Positions 28,035 through 37,703 of a stretch of 64,000 bases of DNA are shown here, in pieces (the first letter of the stretch is position 1; every line of letters begins with the position of its first letter). The DNA comes from Planctomycetota bacterium (GTDB lineage Bacteria; Planctomycetota; Planctomycetia; Pirellulales; Pirellulaceae). The notes beneath the pieces are model-generated. The model was not told where the DNA came from and searched no databases. It saw only the letters and a list, made by a program, of their open reading frames with translations. The position numbers and the translations under genes were made by a program. The DNA lies in assembly GCA_963204915.1 (NCBI GenBank), contig CAUJHS010000018.1, positions 80,993-144,992 of the forward strand, given 5' to 3'.

Positions 28035-28490
28035 ATGGCTGACTCGAATCCTCAGTTGACCACGGCCCTGGAAAGCCTGGAGAAACGGCTGGAAACGCCC
28101 ATTGTGCCGGGAGAATTGTCTTCGTGGGTCGACCAGGCCGTGTCGGCCTTGGACGAAGTCAGCCAGTTGCTGAAGCGGCACATCACCGAGAATCATCCTA
28201 AGCAACTCAACGAAATCTTGGTGCAAGATAAGGGTCTCGCCGCGCGCGTTGAACAACTCCAGGAGGCCGACGTGGCGCTGGTCGAACAGTTGGTGGAAGT
28301 TCGCCGCATTGCCGATGTGTTGCGGGCGAACTCCGAACGGCTTGAGCCCGATGAAGCGCCGGCCGAGGACTTGAACCAGGCCCTGGTCGATCAAGGCTTG
28401 CAACTGATCATCGAAATTCGCAAGCAAGAGTCCGCCATCAGCACGTGGTATCTGGAGGCGTTTCATCGCGATCGCGGCGTGGTCGATTGA
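28035..28490 (+). CDS. Hypothetical helical protein
   Basis: The 151-residue product is strongly helical and acidic (many Leu, Glu, Gln heptads: VDQAVSALDEVSQLLKRHI, EQLVEVRRIADVLRANSERL). There is no signal peptide, membrane segment or known motif. The His and Glu spacing in HITENHPKQLNEIL recalls hemerythrin-like helices, but the full metal set is not there. GAGGAG precedes the ATG by a normal distance, so translation is credible. It follows the stress-type gene by 68 bp. Function unknown. Confidence 0.7.
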   Translation: MADSNPQLTTALESLEKRLETPIVPGELSSWVDQAVSALDEVSQLLKRHITENHPKQLNEILVQDKGLAARVEQLQEADVALVEQLVEVRRIADVLRANSERLEPDEAPAEDLNQALVDQGLQLIIEIRKQESAISTWYLEAFHRDRGVVD

Positions 28491-28751
28491 TGCTCGCCCC
28501 CTTCCCCGATCGTTGCGATGGCGCGACGATTCTGCCTTCTGTCCTACATGCGGCGTCTTAATTTGCGCATAATAGTGTCTTGCGGTCCCAGGCGTTGCGC
28601 TTGGCGCCCTTCGGCCCATGCTGGGCGCGTTGGGCGACTGTTGTTGGTTGCCGCTTCTTGAACTCTTGGACCGCTGAACAGGGACAAGAGAAGCCACCGA
28701 ACTGGCGTGCGCCGTCGGTCTCGTTTCCTTCTTCCGCTGGTTGATTGCCGC

Positions 28752-29192
28752 ATGAAGATCGCTCTTGGCTCAGATCACGCAGGGTATCGGTACAAGGAAG
28801 CAATTCGACGCCGCTTGGAAGAGTTGGGCCACGTGGTCGAGGATTTCGGGACCGACTCGGAGGTTCAGGTCGATTACCCCGACTTTATTGGCCCTGCCGC
28901 CGCTGCCGTGGCCCGCGGACAATGCGAGCGCGGTATCGTGCTGGGCGGTTCCGGAAATGGCGAGGCGATTGCCGCCAACCGCTATCGCGGGGTCCGCTGC
29001 GCATTGTGTTGGAATGTTGAAACGGCGCGTCTGGCGCGACTACACAATGATGCGAATATGATCTCGCTGGGGCAGCGCATGATGGACGAAGCCACCGCGC
29101 TCGCGATTGTCGAAACCTGGCTCACGGCGCCCTTTGAAGGCGGCCGCCACGAACGCCGCATTCGTAAACTGGATGAACTGGGGAACGCATGA
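28752..29192 (+). CDS. rpiB: Ribose-5-phosphate isomerase B
   Basis: RpiB interconverts ribose 5-phosphate and ribulose 5-phosphate. The 146-residue product begins MKIALGSDHAGYRYKEAI, the family hallmark, and has IVLGGSGNGEAIAANR. Enzymes of the E. coli type carry a catalytic Cys in CGTGIG; here this is GGSGNG followed by Glu71. The same arrangement occurs in the actinobacterial type, where Glu takes the role of the base. HNDANMISLGQRM is the conserved later motif. I chose the ATG at 28752 for the exact family start. A CATAAT box at 28568-28573 may be the -10 box, leaving a leader of about 170 nt. Confidence 0.95.
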   Translation: MKIALGSDHAGYRYKEAIRRRLEELGHVVEDFGTDSEVQVDYPDFIGPAAAAVARGQCERGIVLGGSGNGEAIAANRYRGVRCALCWNVETARLARLHNDANMISLGQRMMDEATALAIVETWLTAPFEGGRHERRIRKLDELGNA

Positions 29193-29222
29193 TGCGCTTG
29201 GTGCGATCGCGCTCCGCCGCCT

Positions 29223-30782
29223 CTATTCTTGGCCAGTTTCCTCGTTGAACGCTTTGAGCAGCTTGCGGCCTTTATAGATGCAGTACATTTCGACCGGGCC
29301 CAGCGGTCGAGGACGTGGCGCCGCAGGACGCCAGTCCAACGTTTGAGCATCGGTCACTGCGTAACCGGGCACGCCGTCGCGCGTGGCGTGGGCGATTAAG
29401 ACTCGATCTTCAAAGAAGAACCCCAGCCGGAGCGGTTCGACGTTGGTATAGCCCGCGTCGCGCAGGCGGCGCACGAGCCGTTCCGCCTCGAATTGCGCGG
29501 AGCCGGTCAGATCTCGCGCTTCCACTTCGTAAATGTCTTCATGCTCGGCCTGCCAACCGGCGTACGCGGCATAAATGTCATCCGGCGGCAAGTCGCCCAG
29601 ATCGGCGGTCATCGCATGGACCATAGGACCGACAATTCCCACATTGGCGTACGCTGCTTCGCCCAAGCGGTATTCAAAGTGAAACAGAAAACACGCGACG
29701 GGGTCGTCATACCCTGGCCAATACTGCGTACGCTGGTCGATCAATTCACATTGGCCGGGCGGCAAACCCATCTGGGTTGGATCGCTTAACCAGGAAACCA
29801 ACTCGGCCTCGGCCCGCGCTGGCGCGTTGCGAAAGCGTTCCTCCACCTGATCGAGCACCCCGAGTTCTTCGGCGTAAGCTAAGACGCGCAGCCTGGCCAC
29901 GGGCTCCGCCGCCAACGCCAACAGCGCTTCTTGCCCGGCTTTCTCTCCTAACTTGGCAAGAGCGTAGGCGGCCTCGGTGCGAATTCTCCGATGAGGCAAC
30001 TCCATCGCCTGGTACAACTTGCCCACATGCGACGGATCGCCAATCAGGGCCAGCGCATCGCATAACGACACCGCCAGCGAAACGCCTTCATTCACGCGGC
30101 GGTGCGTCGCCTCAACCTCCGCAGGCTCCGGAGGTTGTTCTTCGATGCGACCAAGCGACTGCGACAAATCGCCCAGCAACTGCGCCAAGCGACCGCTTTG
30201 CGCGGTCGCCGGATGCGCCGCAACGCGTCGTTCGCGCGTCAGAAAGTTCGTTAAATCGAGAATGGGGGCCGCAAGCGGCAAATGCGCCAGGGCGTCTAAT
30301 AGGCGTGGAAAAAGCGCTTCGGGCGCGTAGTCGCGGAATTGGAATAACGGCGTCAGGAACATTTGCGGCGCCGCCGGGGGATCGCTGGCGGCCAGCTCGG
30401 CCAAGGCTTGCAAGTCTTCCGCGCCGTGCGCCACGGCAAGCAAGGTAAGCAGTTCATGCCGAGCATGGCTACCGGGCCCCCATTGCCGGTACAACGTCAC
30501 CATGCGATCGCGCAAGGTTGAGGACAACGCAGCGCCGTCGCGTTGCATTTGTCGGCGAAACCCGTGCGACAACTGCGCTAGAACGGCGGCTTGCAGCGCC
30601 TCAGCCGTAGAATGCGGCGCTGGCGTTGGTTGTTCGAGCCAGGCGATGAGCAACCACTCCAACTCCTGACGCGTTGCTTCCTTTAACCATGCATGGCGAC
30701 GCAAACAACTTGCCGCTTCACGTGGGCCTGCAAGCGCGGCGCTAGGCATCTCGCGCAAGAGCGCATCGACACGATCACGCAT
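29223..30782 (-). CDS. HEAT-repeat-like hypothetical protein
   Basis: The 519-residue protein is helical with regular Ala/Leu-rich pairs of helices in the first two thirds (for example SHVGKLYQAMELPHRRIRTEAAYALAKLG), which is the HEAT repeat style. The last part, from about residue 380, changes to a mixed fold with many aromatic residues (YEVEARDLTGSAQFEAERLVRRL, LGFFFEDRVLIAHATRDG). No catalytic motif is visible. I chose the ATG at 30782 with GGAAA 9 nt upstream; a GTG at 30791 is possible. It is convergent with rpiB, with 30 bp between stops. Function unknown. Confidence 0.75.
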   Translation of the reverse strand: MRDRVDALLREMPSAALAGPREAASCLRRHAWLKEATRQELEWLLIAWLEQPTPAPHSTAEALQAAVLAQLSHGFRRQMQRDGAALSSTLRDRMVTLYRQWGPGSHARHELLTLLAVAHGAEDLQALAELAASDPPAAPQMFLTPLFQFRDYAPEALFPRLLDALAHLPLAAPILDLTNFLTRERRVAAHPATAQSGRLAQLLGDLSQSLGRIEEQPPEPAEVEATHRRVNEGVSLAVSLCDALALIGDPSHVGKLYQAMELPHRRIRTEAAYALAKLGEKAGQEALLALAAEPVARLRVLAYAEELGVLDQVEERFRNAPARAEAELVSWLSDPTQMGLPPGQCELIDQRTQYWPGYDDPVACFLFHFEYRLGEAAYANVGIVGPMVHAMTADLGDLPPDDIYAAYAGWQAEHEDIYEVEARDLTGSAQFEAERLVRRLRDAGYTNVEPLRLGFFFEDRVLIAHATRDGVPGYAVTDAQTLDWRPAAPRPRPLGPVEMYCIYKGRKLLKAFNEETGQE

Positions 30783-31184
30783 CTCGATCACTTTCCGTCG
30801 CGCCGCGCGGCGCTAAAGTAGCCTTGAAAAAAAACGAATCGCAAGTATTCTAAACACATGCAAGCAACCTGAAGGCTTTGATCGTTCCACGATGCATGCC
30901 TGGGGTTGGGTGGTCCATGTCAAGCAATCGCAGCTGAGACATGTCCAACCCGCACGCTCGACAGCTTGGCGTTACGCCAGGTCGAACGGACGGACGTACT
31001 TGGGATGCTTGCTGCGAGGCTTCGTGCTTCGCATCACGGCGGCTTCCCGGTAAGGAATGCTGCCGTTTTTCATGCGCGGGGTCGTTAGAACGAGTTTGTC
31101 CTTCTTCCCTCGCGCGTCGCGCCGTTTGCGTGATGGGGCCAAGCCAGGCGGTTGCCGCAGAGAAACGCGCCGTAACCGAGCGTG
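30783..31184. other. 402-bp intergenic region
   Basis: No credible gene is present. An imperfect stem joins GGGTTGG..CATGTC (30903-30921) with GACATGTCCAACCC (30938-30951). The AT-rich stretch at 30820-30860 upstream of the HEAT-like gene probably holds its promoter. The region otherwise looks like eroded sequence. I see no tRNA or known ncRNA pattern. Confidence 0.5.
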
Positions 31185-31577
31185 CTAATAACCCAGCTCT
31201 TCCAACTCCTCTTCATCGAAGCCGTGCAAGTGGCCTAACTCATGCAGGATGGTAATGCGGATCTGCCGCCGCAACTCTTTTTCATCAACCACGCCTCGAC
31301 GATGCGAGGCGAGATTCAGCACTCCTTCACGAAAGACGTGAATCACGTCGGACAGCGTACCGGAATGCTCGATGCTGCGTTGCGTGAGAGGAATGCCGGT
31401 ATACAGGCCGCACAAATCGCCCCGATGGCGAATGCCCATCTGTCGCATGATTTGCATCGAAGGATAATCTTCCACAATCAGCGGCGTTTCCTCCAAGAGC
31501 TGATGCACCATGGGAGGCAACTCGGCAAGCACCGCTTCTAAGTGGGCGTCAAAAAAATCGCGAAGCTTTGGATCCAT
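31185..31577 (-). CDS. Small zincin-type metallopeptidase domain protein
   Basis: The 130-residue protein belongs to the minimal zincin family (TTHA0227-like). The metal motif HELGHLHGF is near residue 114, with the HExxHxxGF form. Before it is the conserved ITILHELGH lead, and the first half has the SMQIMRQMGIRHRGDLCGLYTGIPL segment typical of this family. The protein is cytoplasmic and has no propeptide. Proteolysis is expected from the motif but unproven for the family. I chose ATG 31577; the frame is open to 31679. It follows the hydroxyacid dehydrogenase on the same strand by 82 bp. Confidence 0.88.
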   Translation of the reverse strand: MDPKLRDFFDAHLEAVLAELPPMVHQLLEETPLIVEDYPSMQIMRQMGIRHRGDLCGLYTGIPLTQRSIEHSGTLSDVIHVFREGVLNLASHRRGVVDEKELRRQIRITILHELGHLHGFDEEELEELGY

Positions 31578-31659
31578 CAACAAACAAACTCCCACGGTAC
31601 GCCAGCGACGCGCGCTCCCCACGTTGCGACGGTGAACCAACGTCGACGTTTTCGTGTCG

Positions 31660-32643
31660 TTACCAACGCCATTTCTCACGAACGGCGGGATTCACCACGC
31701 AACGCTCCGGCCACCGGCCTTCATACAAATCGACCACGCACTGGGCGGCCAACAAACCCATGCCGTCGAGCGACTCATGATCGAGCCCGCCCATGTGCGT
31801 GCAAAGCAGCACGTTGTCAAACGCCATTAACGGATGGTTTCGCGGCAACGGTTCGGTGCGGAATACATCGAGCCCCGCCCCCAGCAACCGCCCTGAAGCC
31901 AGCACGGCGCTGAGCGCGTCTTCGTCGACCAGCCCGCCCCGCGAGGTGTTCAGGAAAATCGCCCCTGGTTTCATTTGGGCGAAAGTCTGGGCGTTCATTA
32001 AATTTTCGGTCTCAGGCGTGCAGGGAAGATGCAAGCTCACCACGTCGGCGGCGGAGAGCAACTCTTCCAACGTTACCAGCCTTACGTCATTCTTCGCACA
32101 ATAGTCAGCGTCGGCAAGCGGATCGTGTGCGATCACATGCATGCCCAGCCCGCGAGCGCGCGGAACCACCGCCCGGCCGATGCGTCCCAGTCCCAGCAAA
32201 CCCAGCGTTTTGCCGGCCAGGCGCGGCAGGGGTTGTCGTGTCCAGACGCCTTGGCGCACCTCACGATCGCGCTGCACGATGCCGCGAGAAACGCCCAACA
32301 TCATCGCAATCGTATGTTCTGCGACCGACTCTTCCAGCACGCCGGGCGTGATCGTGACGGCAATGCCCAGGTCGGTCGCCGCGGGAATATCAATCGCATC
32401 GAAACCGACGCCCATACGCGCGATGACGCGCAGTTCCGATTGAGCCAGAACCTCGCGCGTCATGCGCTCGGTGCTGGCCAGCATCGCCTGGCAGCCTTGC
32501 AGTTGTTCGATCATGACCGCGGACTGGAACGTGTCGGCGTCCTTGGGCGGATATTTCACCTCGAATCCATGTTGGTGAAGTTGCTCTGAGTACGGCCCCG
32601 GCACGTTACGAATCACCGTCGGAGTCACAAGCACGCGCGGCAT
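31660..32643 (-). CDS. D-2-hydroxyacid dehydrogenase, phosphoglycerate dehydrogenase-like
   Basis: The 327-residue protein carries [18 protein letters not shown], the Rossmann motif [32 protein letters not shown] with the catalytic Arg, DVFRTEPLP with the Glu, and the segment [11 protein letters not shown], where the usual catalytic His in PHxGG is kept as His in THMGG. This fits the 3-phosphoglycerate dehydrogenase-like group without the C-terminal ACT domain. The substrate is open. It is divergent from the CoA-transferase gene. A second, different member of the superfamily is at 17707-18687. Confidence 0.9.
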   Translation of the reverse strand: MPRVLVTPTVIRNVPGPYSEQLHQHGFEVKYPPKDADTFQSAVMIEQLQGCQAMLASTERMTREVLAQSELRVIARMGVGFDAIDIPAATDLGIAVTITPGVLEESVAEHTIAMMLGVSRGIVQRDREVRQGVWTRQPLPRLAGKTLGLLGLGRIGRAVVPRARGLGMHVIAHDPLADADYCAKNDVRLVTLEELLSAADVVSLHLPCTPETENLMNAQTFAQMKPGAIFLNTSRGGLVDEDALSAVLASGRLLGAGLDVFRTEPLPRNHPLMAFDNVLLCTHMGGLDHESLDGMGLLAAQCVVDLYEGRWPERCVVNPAVREKWRW

Positions 32644-32881
32644 GGCATCAGGCGGGACAAAAGGAGGTTGGCCCGTGGCTTGGAATAACGCTATTCCAGC
32701 GGGCAGGAGTGAGCCGATTCTAGCACTCGCCCCAAAAATGCTCTACCTAGGGAGATGCGAAGTTCCTTCGCGCTCTCGCGAGCAACGCTCAGCTCAAGTA
32801 GAACTGGATGGCTTGCCCCGGCAGCCGCGCCATGAACAGAATCGACGAACGCCCAATGAAATTTTCTCTCGGAATCACAGC

Positions 32882-34414
32882 ATGTCGCGCGCATTGAGCA
32901 AAGTGTGCAGCCCCGCCGAAGCGGTCGCCTTGATTGAGGACGGCAGCACGGTCGCCGTGGGCGGGTTCGTCGGCGCGGCGCATCCCGAAGCGCTGACAGC
33001 GGCGCTCGAGCAACGCTTTATCGAAACGAACCACCCGCGCGACTTGACGCTGCTGTATGCGGCCGGACAGGGCGACGGCCGACATCGCGGACTGAACCAC
33101 CTGGCGCACGAAGGACTTGTGCGGCGCGTCGTGGGCGGACATTGGGGACTGGCCCCGGGGCTCGGTCGGCTGGCCATCGAAGGACGCATCGAAGCGTACA
33201 ACTTTCCCCAAGGGGTCATCTGTCAACTCCTGCGCGACATCGCCGCCGGTCGACCGGGGTGCATTACGCATGTCGGTTTGGAAACGTACGTCGATCCGTT
33301 GTATGGCGGAGGCCGACTCAATGCGCGCACTCCGCCAGGTTTGGTCGAACGCATTTCGCTCGGCGGGCGCGAATGGCTTTGGTACAAAGCCCTGCCGGTG
33401 GACGTGAGCCTGATTCGCGGCACCGCCGCCGATCCCTGGGGCAATCTGACCATGGATGAAGAGGCGTTCATCGGCGAAATTTTGCCGCTAGCGCAAGCCG
33501 CCAAGAACGGCGGAGGATTGGTGATTGCTCAAGTGAAACGGTTGCTCGACGCGCCGCTTCCTCCGCAACAGGTTCGTGTGCCAGGAATCTTGATCGATCG
33601 CATTGTGGTGGCCGAACCCCATTTGCATGAGCAAACGTTTCTCGAATCGTTCAATCCGGCGTACTGTGAACCGGCGCTGACCGAACAACCCGCATTGCCG
33701 CCGCCGATGCCGCCGGGCGTACGACGCATCATTGCCTCCCGTGCGTGTGATGAACTACGACCGGGCGCTATCGTCAACTTGGGCATTGGCATGCCGGAAG
33801 GTGTCGCCCGCATTGCCGCCGAACGCGGATTGCTTCAACAAGTGACGCTCACGGTCGAAAGCGGGCCTATTGGCGGAATGCCAGCGGGAGGGCTCAGTTT
33901 CGGCGCGGCGGTGCATCCGCAGGCGATCGTCGATCAGCCGTCGCAGTTCGACTTTTACGATGGCGGCGGGCTCGACTTTGCAGCGCTGGGGGCCGCGCAG
34001 ATCGACGCGGCCGGCAATGTGAATGTTTCAAAGTTTGGCGCCCGTCTGGCCGGTGTGGGCGGATTTGTGAACATTTCGCAAAGCGCCCGCCGGTTGGTGT
34101 TTTGCGGCTCCTTCACCTCCGGCGATTTGGAAGTATCTCTCGAGAACGGCGCCTTACGAATCGTGCGCGAAGGCCAGGTGCGCAAGTTCGTGGCGGAGAT
34201 CGAACAACTTTGTTTCAATGCGGCGCGCGCCCGGCGGCATGGTCAGCATGTGCTTTACGTGACCGAACGAGCCGTGTTCCAAGCCTCGGCGGAAGGTTTG
34301 GAGTTAATCGAGATCGCCCCCGGCGTGAACCTGGAGCGCGATGTGCTGGCGCAAATGGACTTTCGCCCCGTGATCAAACAGGTCCAACTGATGGCGCCGC
34401 ATGTTTTCGCGTGA
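32882..34414 (+). CDS. Acyl-CoA:carboxylate CoA-transferase (PCT/YdiF-like, fused subunits)
   Basis: This family moves CoA between short-chain acyl-CoA and carboxylates such as acetate or propionate. The 510-residue protein fuses both halves: the alpha part begins [22 protein letters not shown] and the beta part has [18 protein letters not shown]. The active-site Glu is Glu326 in [15 protein letters not shown]. The order and length fit YdiF/propionate CoA-transferase. I chose the ATG at 32882; the frame is open from 32642 but that part is not conserved. It is convergent with hisD, only 23 bp between stops. Confidence 0.9.
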   Translation: MSRALSKVCSPAEAVALIEDGSTVAVGGFVGAAHPEALTAALEQRFIETNHPRDLTLLYAAGQGDGRHRGLNHLAHEGLVRRVVGGHWGLAPGLGRLAIEGRIEAYNFPQGVICQLLRDIAAGRPGCITHVGLETYVDPLYGGGRLNARTPPGLVERISLGGREWLWYKALPVDVSLIRGTAADPWGNLTMDEEAFIGEILPLAQAAKNGGGLVIAQVKRLLDAPLPPQQVRVPGILIDRIVVAEPHLHEQTFLESFNPAYCEPALTEQPALPPPMPPGVRRIIASRACDELRPGAIVNLGIGMPEGVARIAAERGLLQQVTLTVESGPIGGMPAGGLSFGAAVHPQAIVDQPSQFDFYDGGGLDFAALGAAQIDAAGNVNVSKFGARLAGVGGFVNISQSARRLVFCGSFTSGDLEVSLENGALRIVREGQVRKFVAEIEQLCFNAARARRHGQHVLYVTERAVFQASAEGLELIEIAPGVNLERDVLAQMDFRPVIKQVQLMAPHVFA

Positions 34415-34437
34415 TGTGCGGCGGTTCATCCGGCGTG

Positions 34438-35796
34438 CTATTTAAGCCGCACCTCGACACTCGCCCGATGCGCCGTCAGACCTTCTTTATCAGCCAGACG
34501 TTGCACGTGAACGGCGTCACGACGAAGCGCGGCTTCGTCATACGCAATCACGCTGCCGGCACGGAGGAAATCGTTTGCACTTAAGCCTGCCGCCCAGCGC
34601 GCCGTTCCGCCCGTGGGCAGCACATGCGAAGGTCCCGCCACGTAATCGCCCAGCGCCACAGGCGAATAGTTGCCCAAAAAGATGGCGCCGGCGTGAGGCA
34701 AACTGTCCAACAATCGTTCAGCGCCGTCGATCGCGACGTGGAGATGCTCAGGGGCGATCAAGTTCGTCACCTCGCAGGCTTGGCGCTCGTCCCGCACCAG
34801 AATTAACGCCCCAAACGACGCGAGGCTTTGCAACGTCAACTCGCTTCGGGAAAGCGCCGCCGCCTGACGCTGCAACTCTTGCGCGGTTGCTTCCAGCGTG
34901 GCCTCGCTCCACGTGACCAAAATGCTTGCCCCCGGGGCGTGTTCGGCTTGGGCCAGAAGATCGGCTGCGGTGAAGTCGGCGCGGGTCGTCTCGTTGGCAA
35001 TGACCACGACTTCGCTGGGCCCGGCGATCGAATCGATATCGACCTCTCCGTACACATGCTTTTTGGCGAGCGCCACAAACAAGTTGCCAGGGCCGACAAT
35101 CTTGTCGACCTTGGGCAAACCCTCAACTCCATAGGCTAGCGCCGCCACGCCTTGCGCGCCGCCCACGCGGTACACCTCATGTACGCCAAGCTCAAAACAG
35201 GTGGCGAGCATGTCAGGATTGTTAGCGCCAAACGCCGTAGGAGGGGCGACCACCGCCAGTTCCTTCACTCCGGCCGCTTGCGCAGGAACGGCGGTCATCA
35301 AAACCGTGGAAGGATAGGCCGCGGCACCGCCAGGAACGCACAGGCCCGCCCGTTCGAGGGGAACGTAACGCTGTCGCAAAACAACGCCGGGCCGTTGCAC
35401 TTTGACGTTCTGATGGAGAATCGCGCGCTGAAACTCCAGAATGTTGTCGCGCACCTGACGGATGGTGGCCAGAAAATTCGGATCGGCCGCCCGGTGCGCC
35501 TTCTCCATGTCGGCCAAGGGTACGCGGAGTGTCTGGGGGGTCAGTTCGGCCTTGTCCAGTTTCCGCGAGTATTCCAACACCGCGTTGATGCCGCGCGTTT
35601 GCACGTCGGCGCAAATTTTGGCCACCACCTGTTGAGGGGAAAGCGGTTCGCCAAACACCTCGACGGTGCGGCGTCGGCCCGCTTCGCTCACGATGTCGCC
35701 TCGCGGGCTCAGCCGCGCTCGCAAATTGTCCAGCAGGGGGCGCACGTCATCGCGTCGCGCATCGATCCGGAGAATATTCAAACCAGTTTCGGACAT
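34438..35796 (-). CDS. hisD: Histidinol dehydrogenase
   Basis: HisD makes the last two oxidations of histidine biosynthesis using NAD and zinc. The 452-residue protein has the metal ligands and catalytic residues in AQAEHAPGASILVTW, ADYVAGPSHVLPTGGTARW and LTAHRASVEVRL, plus IAGPSEVVVIANE and GPGNLFVALAKK. GGGAA lies 6 nt before the ATG at 35796 and decides that start against the ATG at 35808. It follows the XRE-cupin gene by 43 bp on the same strand, an odd partner for a histidine gene. No other his gene is in the window. Confidence 0.97.
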   Translation of the reverse strand: MSETGLNILRIDARRDDVRPLLDNLRARLSPRGDIVSEAGRRRTVEVFGEPLSPQQVVAKICADVQTRGINAVLEYSRKLDKAELTPQTLRVPLADMEKAHRAADPNFLATIRQVRDNILEFQRAILHQNVKVQRPGVVLRQRYVPLERAGLCVPGGAAAYPSTVLMTAVPAQAAGVKELAVVAPPTAFGANNPDMLATCFELGVHEVYRVGGAQGVAALAYGVEGLPKVDKIVGPGNLFVALAKKHVYGEVDIDSIAGPSEVVVIANETTRADFTAADLLAQAEHAPGASILVTWSEATLEATAQELQRQAAALSRSELTLQSLASFGALILVRDERQACEVTNLIAPEHLHVAIDGAERLLDSLPHAGAIFLGNYSPVALGDYVAGPSHVLPTGGTARWAAGLSANDFLRAGSVIAYDEAALRRDAVHVQRLADKEGLTAHRASVEVRLK

Positions 35797-35839
35797 CAGG
35801 ATTCCCATTCATTAGATGGCGCGGGCGAATGTACTACTT

Positions 35840-36442
35840 TTACCTTCCAGCGCCTTCGTGATAAATGACCACCAGAAACGCTATAGCGTCTTCGGGGCCT
35901 AAGTTCTCGATGGAGTGAGCCACGTCGGCCGGGTAATGGGCGGAGTCCCCCTCACGGAGTTCACACTTTTCGCCACCGGAATTTACACGCACGGCGCCCC
36001 GGCGAACCGTCAACACCTCACGGGCTCCCCGATAGTGGGGAGCGCTGGAAAGCGTGCCTTGCCCATGAAGCGTAAGTTCATACACCTCAACATCTTTCTC
36101 CAAATGCAGCGGTGAAAGGGTGCGAATGCGGCACACGTCGTCATCGCGGAACAGGTAAGCGCTGTCATCGTGGCGCACTACGTCGATCTTGGGCTGAGGC
36201 GTGGGAAAGTCCGTCAGTTCGCCGAGAGTCATTCCAAACGCTTGCGCAATGCGATACGCAACGGCCAAAGTGGGGTTCGCCTCGCCTCGTTCGATCTGGC
36301 TCAACATCGAGCGACTAACGCCGCTAATCGACGCAAGTTGTTGCAGCGTCCAGTCTTTCTTCTTTCGCATCTCGCGGACACGCTCGCACACATACTGATG
36401 CAATGGTTCGACCGTCCCATTTTCGCCTTCGAGTTGGCTCAT
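35840..36442 (-). CDS. XRE family regulator with C-terminal cupin
   Basis: The 200-residue protein has an N-terminal helix-turn-helix of the XRE type (VREMRKKKDWTLQQLASISGVSRSMLSQIERGEANPTLAVAYRIAQAFG) and a C-terminal cupin beta barrel (about 120-195: LTLHGQGTLSSAPHYRGAREVLTVRRGAVRV...SAHYPADVAHSIEN). This layout is common for regulators that sense a small molecule, for example amino acids or sugars. It is divergent from tdh-kbl across a 160-bp gap that has a promoter and a small palindrome, so control of threonine breakdown is likely. The start ATG is at 36442; an in-frame alternative start lies three codons upstream. Confidence 0.9.
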   Translation of the reverse strand: MSQLEGENGTVEPLHQYVCERVREMRKKKDWTLQQLASISGVSRSMLSQIERGEANPTLAVAYRIAQAFGMTLGELTDFPTPQPKIDVVRHDDSAYLFRDDDVCRIRTLSPLHLEKDVEVYELTLHGQGTLSSAPHYRGAREVLTVRRGAVRVNSGGEKCELREGDSAHYPADVAHSIENLGPEDAIAFLVVIYHEGAGR

Positions 36443-36494
36443 AAGTTTCAATCAGGTTTAGCCGACCGATTTTCCGAAATATTGAACAACAATC

Positions 36495-36523
36495 TTGTAA
36501 ATTGGAAATTGCTTGTGTATCAT
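36495..36523 (+). promoter_or_regulatory. Promoter of tdh-kbl
   Basis: TTGTAA (36495-36500) and TATCAT (36518-36523) are separated by 17 bp, an ideal spacing with 4 and 5 of 6 consensus matches. The surrounding DNA is much more AT-rich than the genes. The tdh ATG is about 80 bp downstream. Confidence 0.6.
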
Positions 36524-36525
36524 AG

Positions 36526-36540
36526 TGGAAATCACTTCCA
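36526..36540. promoter_or_regulatory. Inverted repeat at the tdh transcription start
   Basis: TGGAA (36526-36530) and TTCCA (36536-36540) flank a 5-bp spacer, right after the -10 box. A repressor bound here would block the tdh-kbl promoter. The divergent XRE-cupin protein is the natural candidate. A related TTGGAAATT half-site lies at 36502-36510. Confidence 0.4.
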
Positions 36541-36602
36541 GAATAACAGAAACGCACAGACTTGGCGAGCGATTCGCTCTCAGTCTTTTGCGGAGACGAA
36601 CC

Positions 36603-37703
36603 ATGCTTGCACTTAAAAAGCTGTACGATCGACCGGGTTTGTGGTGGACGAACGATACGCCAATTCCGGTGATTGGTGCGCGTGAAGTCTTAGTGGCCGT
36701 GACCCATGCGGGCATTTGCGGGACCGATCGCCACATTTATGAGTGGGACGCCTGGAGCCGTAGCCGCGTTCGCGTCGGAGTAACCACGGGACACGAGTTT
36801 GTCGGACGTGTGGTGCAAACTGGCGATGCAGTTTCGCGCGTTCGCGTGGGTCAGCGCGTCAGTGCCGAGGGGCACGTGGGGTGCGGTCAATGCCGGCCTT
36901 GTCGCACCGGAAACGGTCATATCTGCCAAGACGTGAAGATTCTCGGCATTGATCGCGACGGCTGTTTCGCCCAGTACGTGGCTGTACCGGAAGAAAACAT
37001 TTGGCCGATCGACGCGCGCATTCCGGATCATGTCGCCGCGGTGTTCGATCCGCTCGGCAACGCCATGCACACCGTGATGGCGGCCGGCGTCAGCGGCAAG
37101 AGCGTCCTCATTACCGGGGTTGGCATTATCGGCCTGATGGCGGTGACCATCGCCCGAGCGGCCGGCGCGGCGCGGATCTTTGTGTCGGATGTTGATCGTC
37201 GACGCTTGGACATCGCGCGTCGCCTCGGCGCCGACGAAGCGTACCACGCCAGCGAGGAAGATTGGACGGACCGAGTTCGCCGGGCCACACACCACCGCGG
37301 CGCCGACGTGCTGCTCGAAATGAGCGGAAATCCTCGGGCCATTCAGCAAGGTTTTGCCGCGCTGGCGGGCGGCGGCGTGGCGGCGCTGCTGGGATTGCCC
37401 TCGGACCGTGTTTCACTGGACCTGGCGAACGATATAATCTTCAAGGGCGCTACGGTCCTGGGAATCAACGGGCGGCGCATGTTTGACACCTGGTATCAGG
37501 TGGAAGATTTTGTACTCTCGGGACGAATTGACTTAGGGCCCATCATTACCCACCAACTCCCGCTCGACGAGTTTGAGCAGGGCTTTCATTTGATGCAGTC
37601 AGGCGATGCAATTAAAGTCGTCCTGGCGGTTCCGCAAGAGAATCCCATCCCATGCCCAACGCCCGCTTCGACGATCGCTGCCGTGAGTTGCTCACTACTT
37701 TAG
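36603..37703 (+). CDS. tdh: L-threonine 3-dehydrogenase
   Basis: TDH oxidises L-threonine to 2-amino-3-oxobutyrate with NAD and zinc. The 366-residue protein has the catalytic-zinc residues in HAGICGTDRHIYEWDAW and TTGHEFVG, the structural zinc loop CGQCRPCRTGNGHIC and the cofactor motif TGVGIIGLM. Homology ends at about residue 345 (IKVVLAVPQE); about 20 further residues run on into the start of kbl, a 52-bp overlap in another frame. TDH is usually about 341-350 residues. The product feeds the next gene. Confidence 0.95.
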   Translation: MLALKKLYDRPGLWWTNDTPIPVIGAREVLVAVTHAGICGTDRHIYEWDAWSRSRVRVGVTTGHEFVGRVVQTGDAVSRVRVGQRVSAEGHVGCGQCRPCRTGNGHICQDVKILGIDRDGCFAQYVAVPEENIWPIDARIPDHVAAVFDPLGNAMHTVMAAGVSGKSVLITGVGIIGLMAVTIARAAGAARIFVSDVDRRRLDIARRLGADEAYHASEEDWTDRVRRATHHRGADVLLEMSGNPRAIQQGFAALAGGGVAALLGLPSDRVSLDLANDIIFKGATVLGINGRRMFDTWYQVEDFVLSGRIDLGPIITHQLPLDEFEQGFHLMQSGDAIKVVLAVPQENPIPCPTPASTIAAVSCSLL

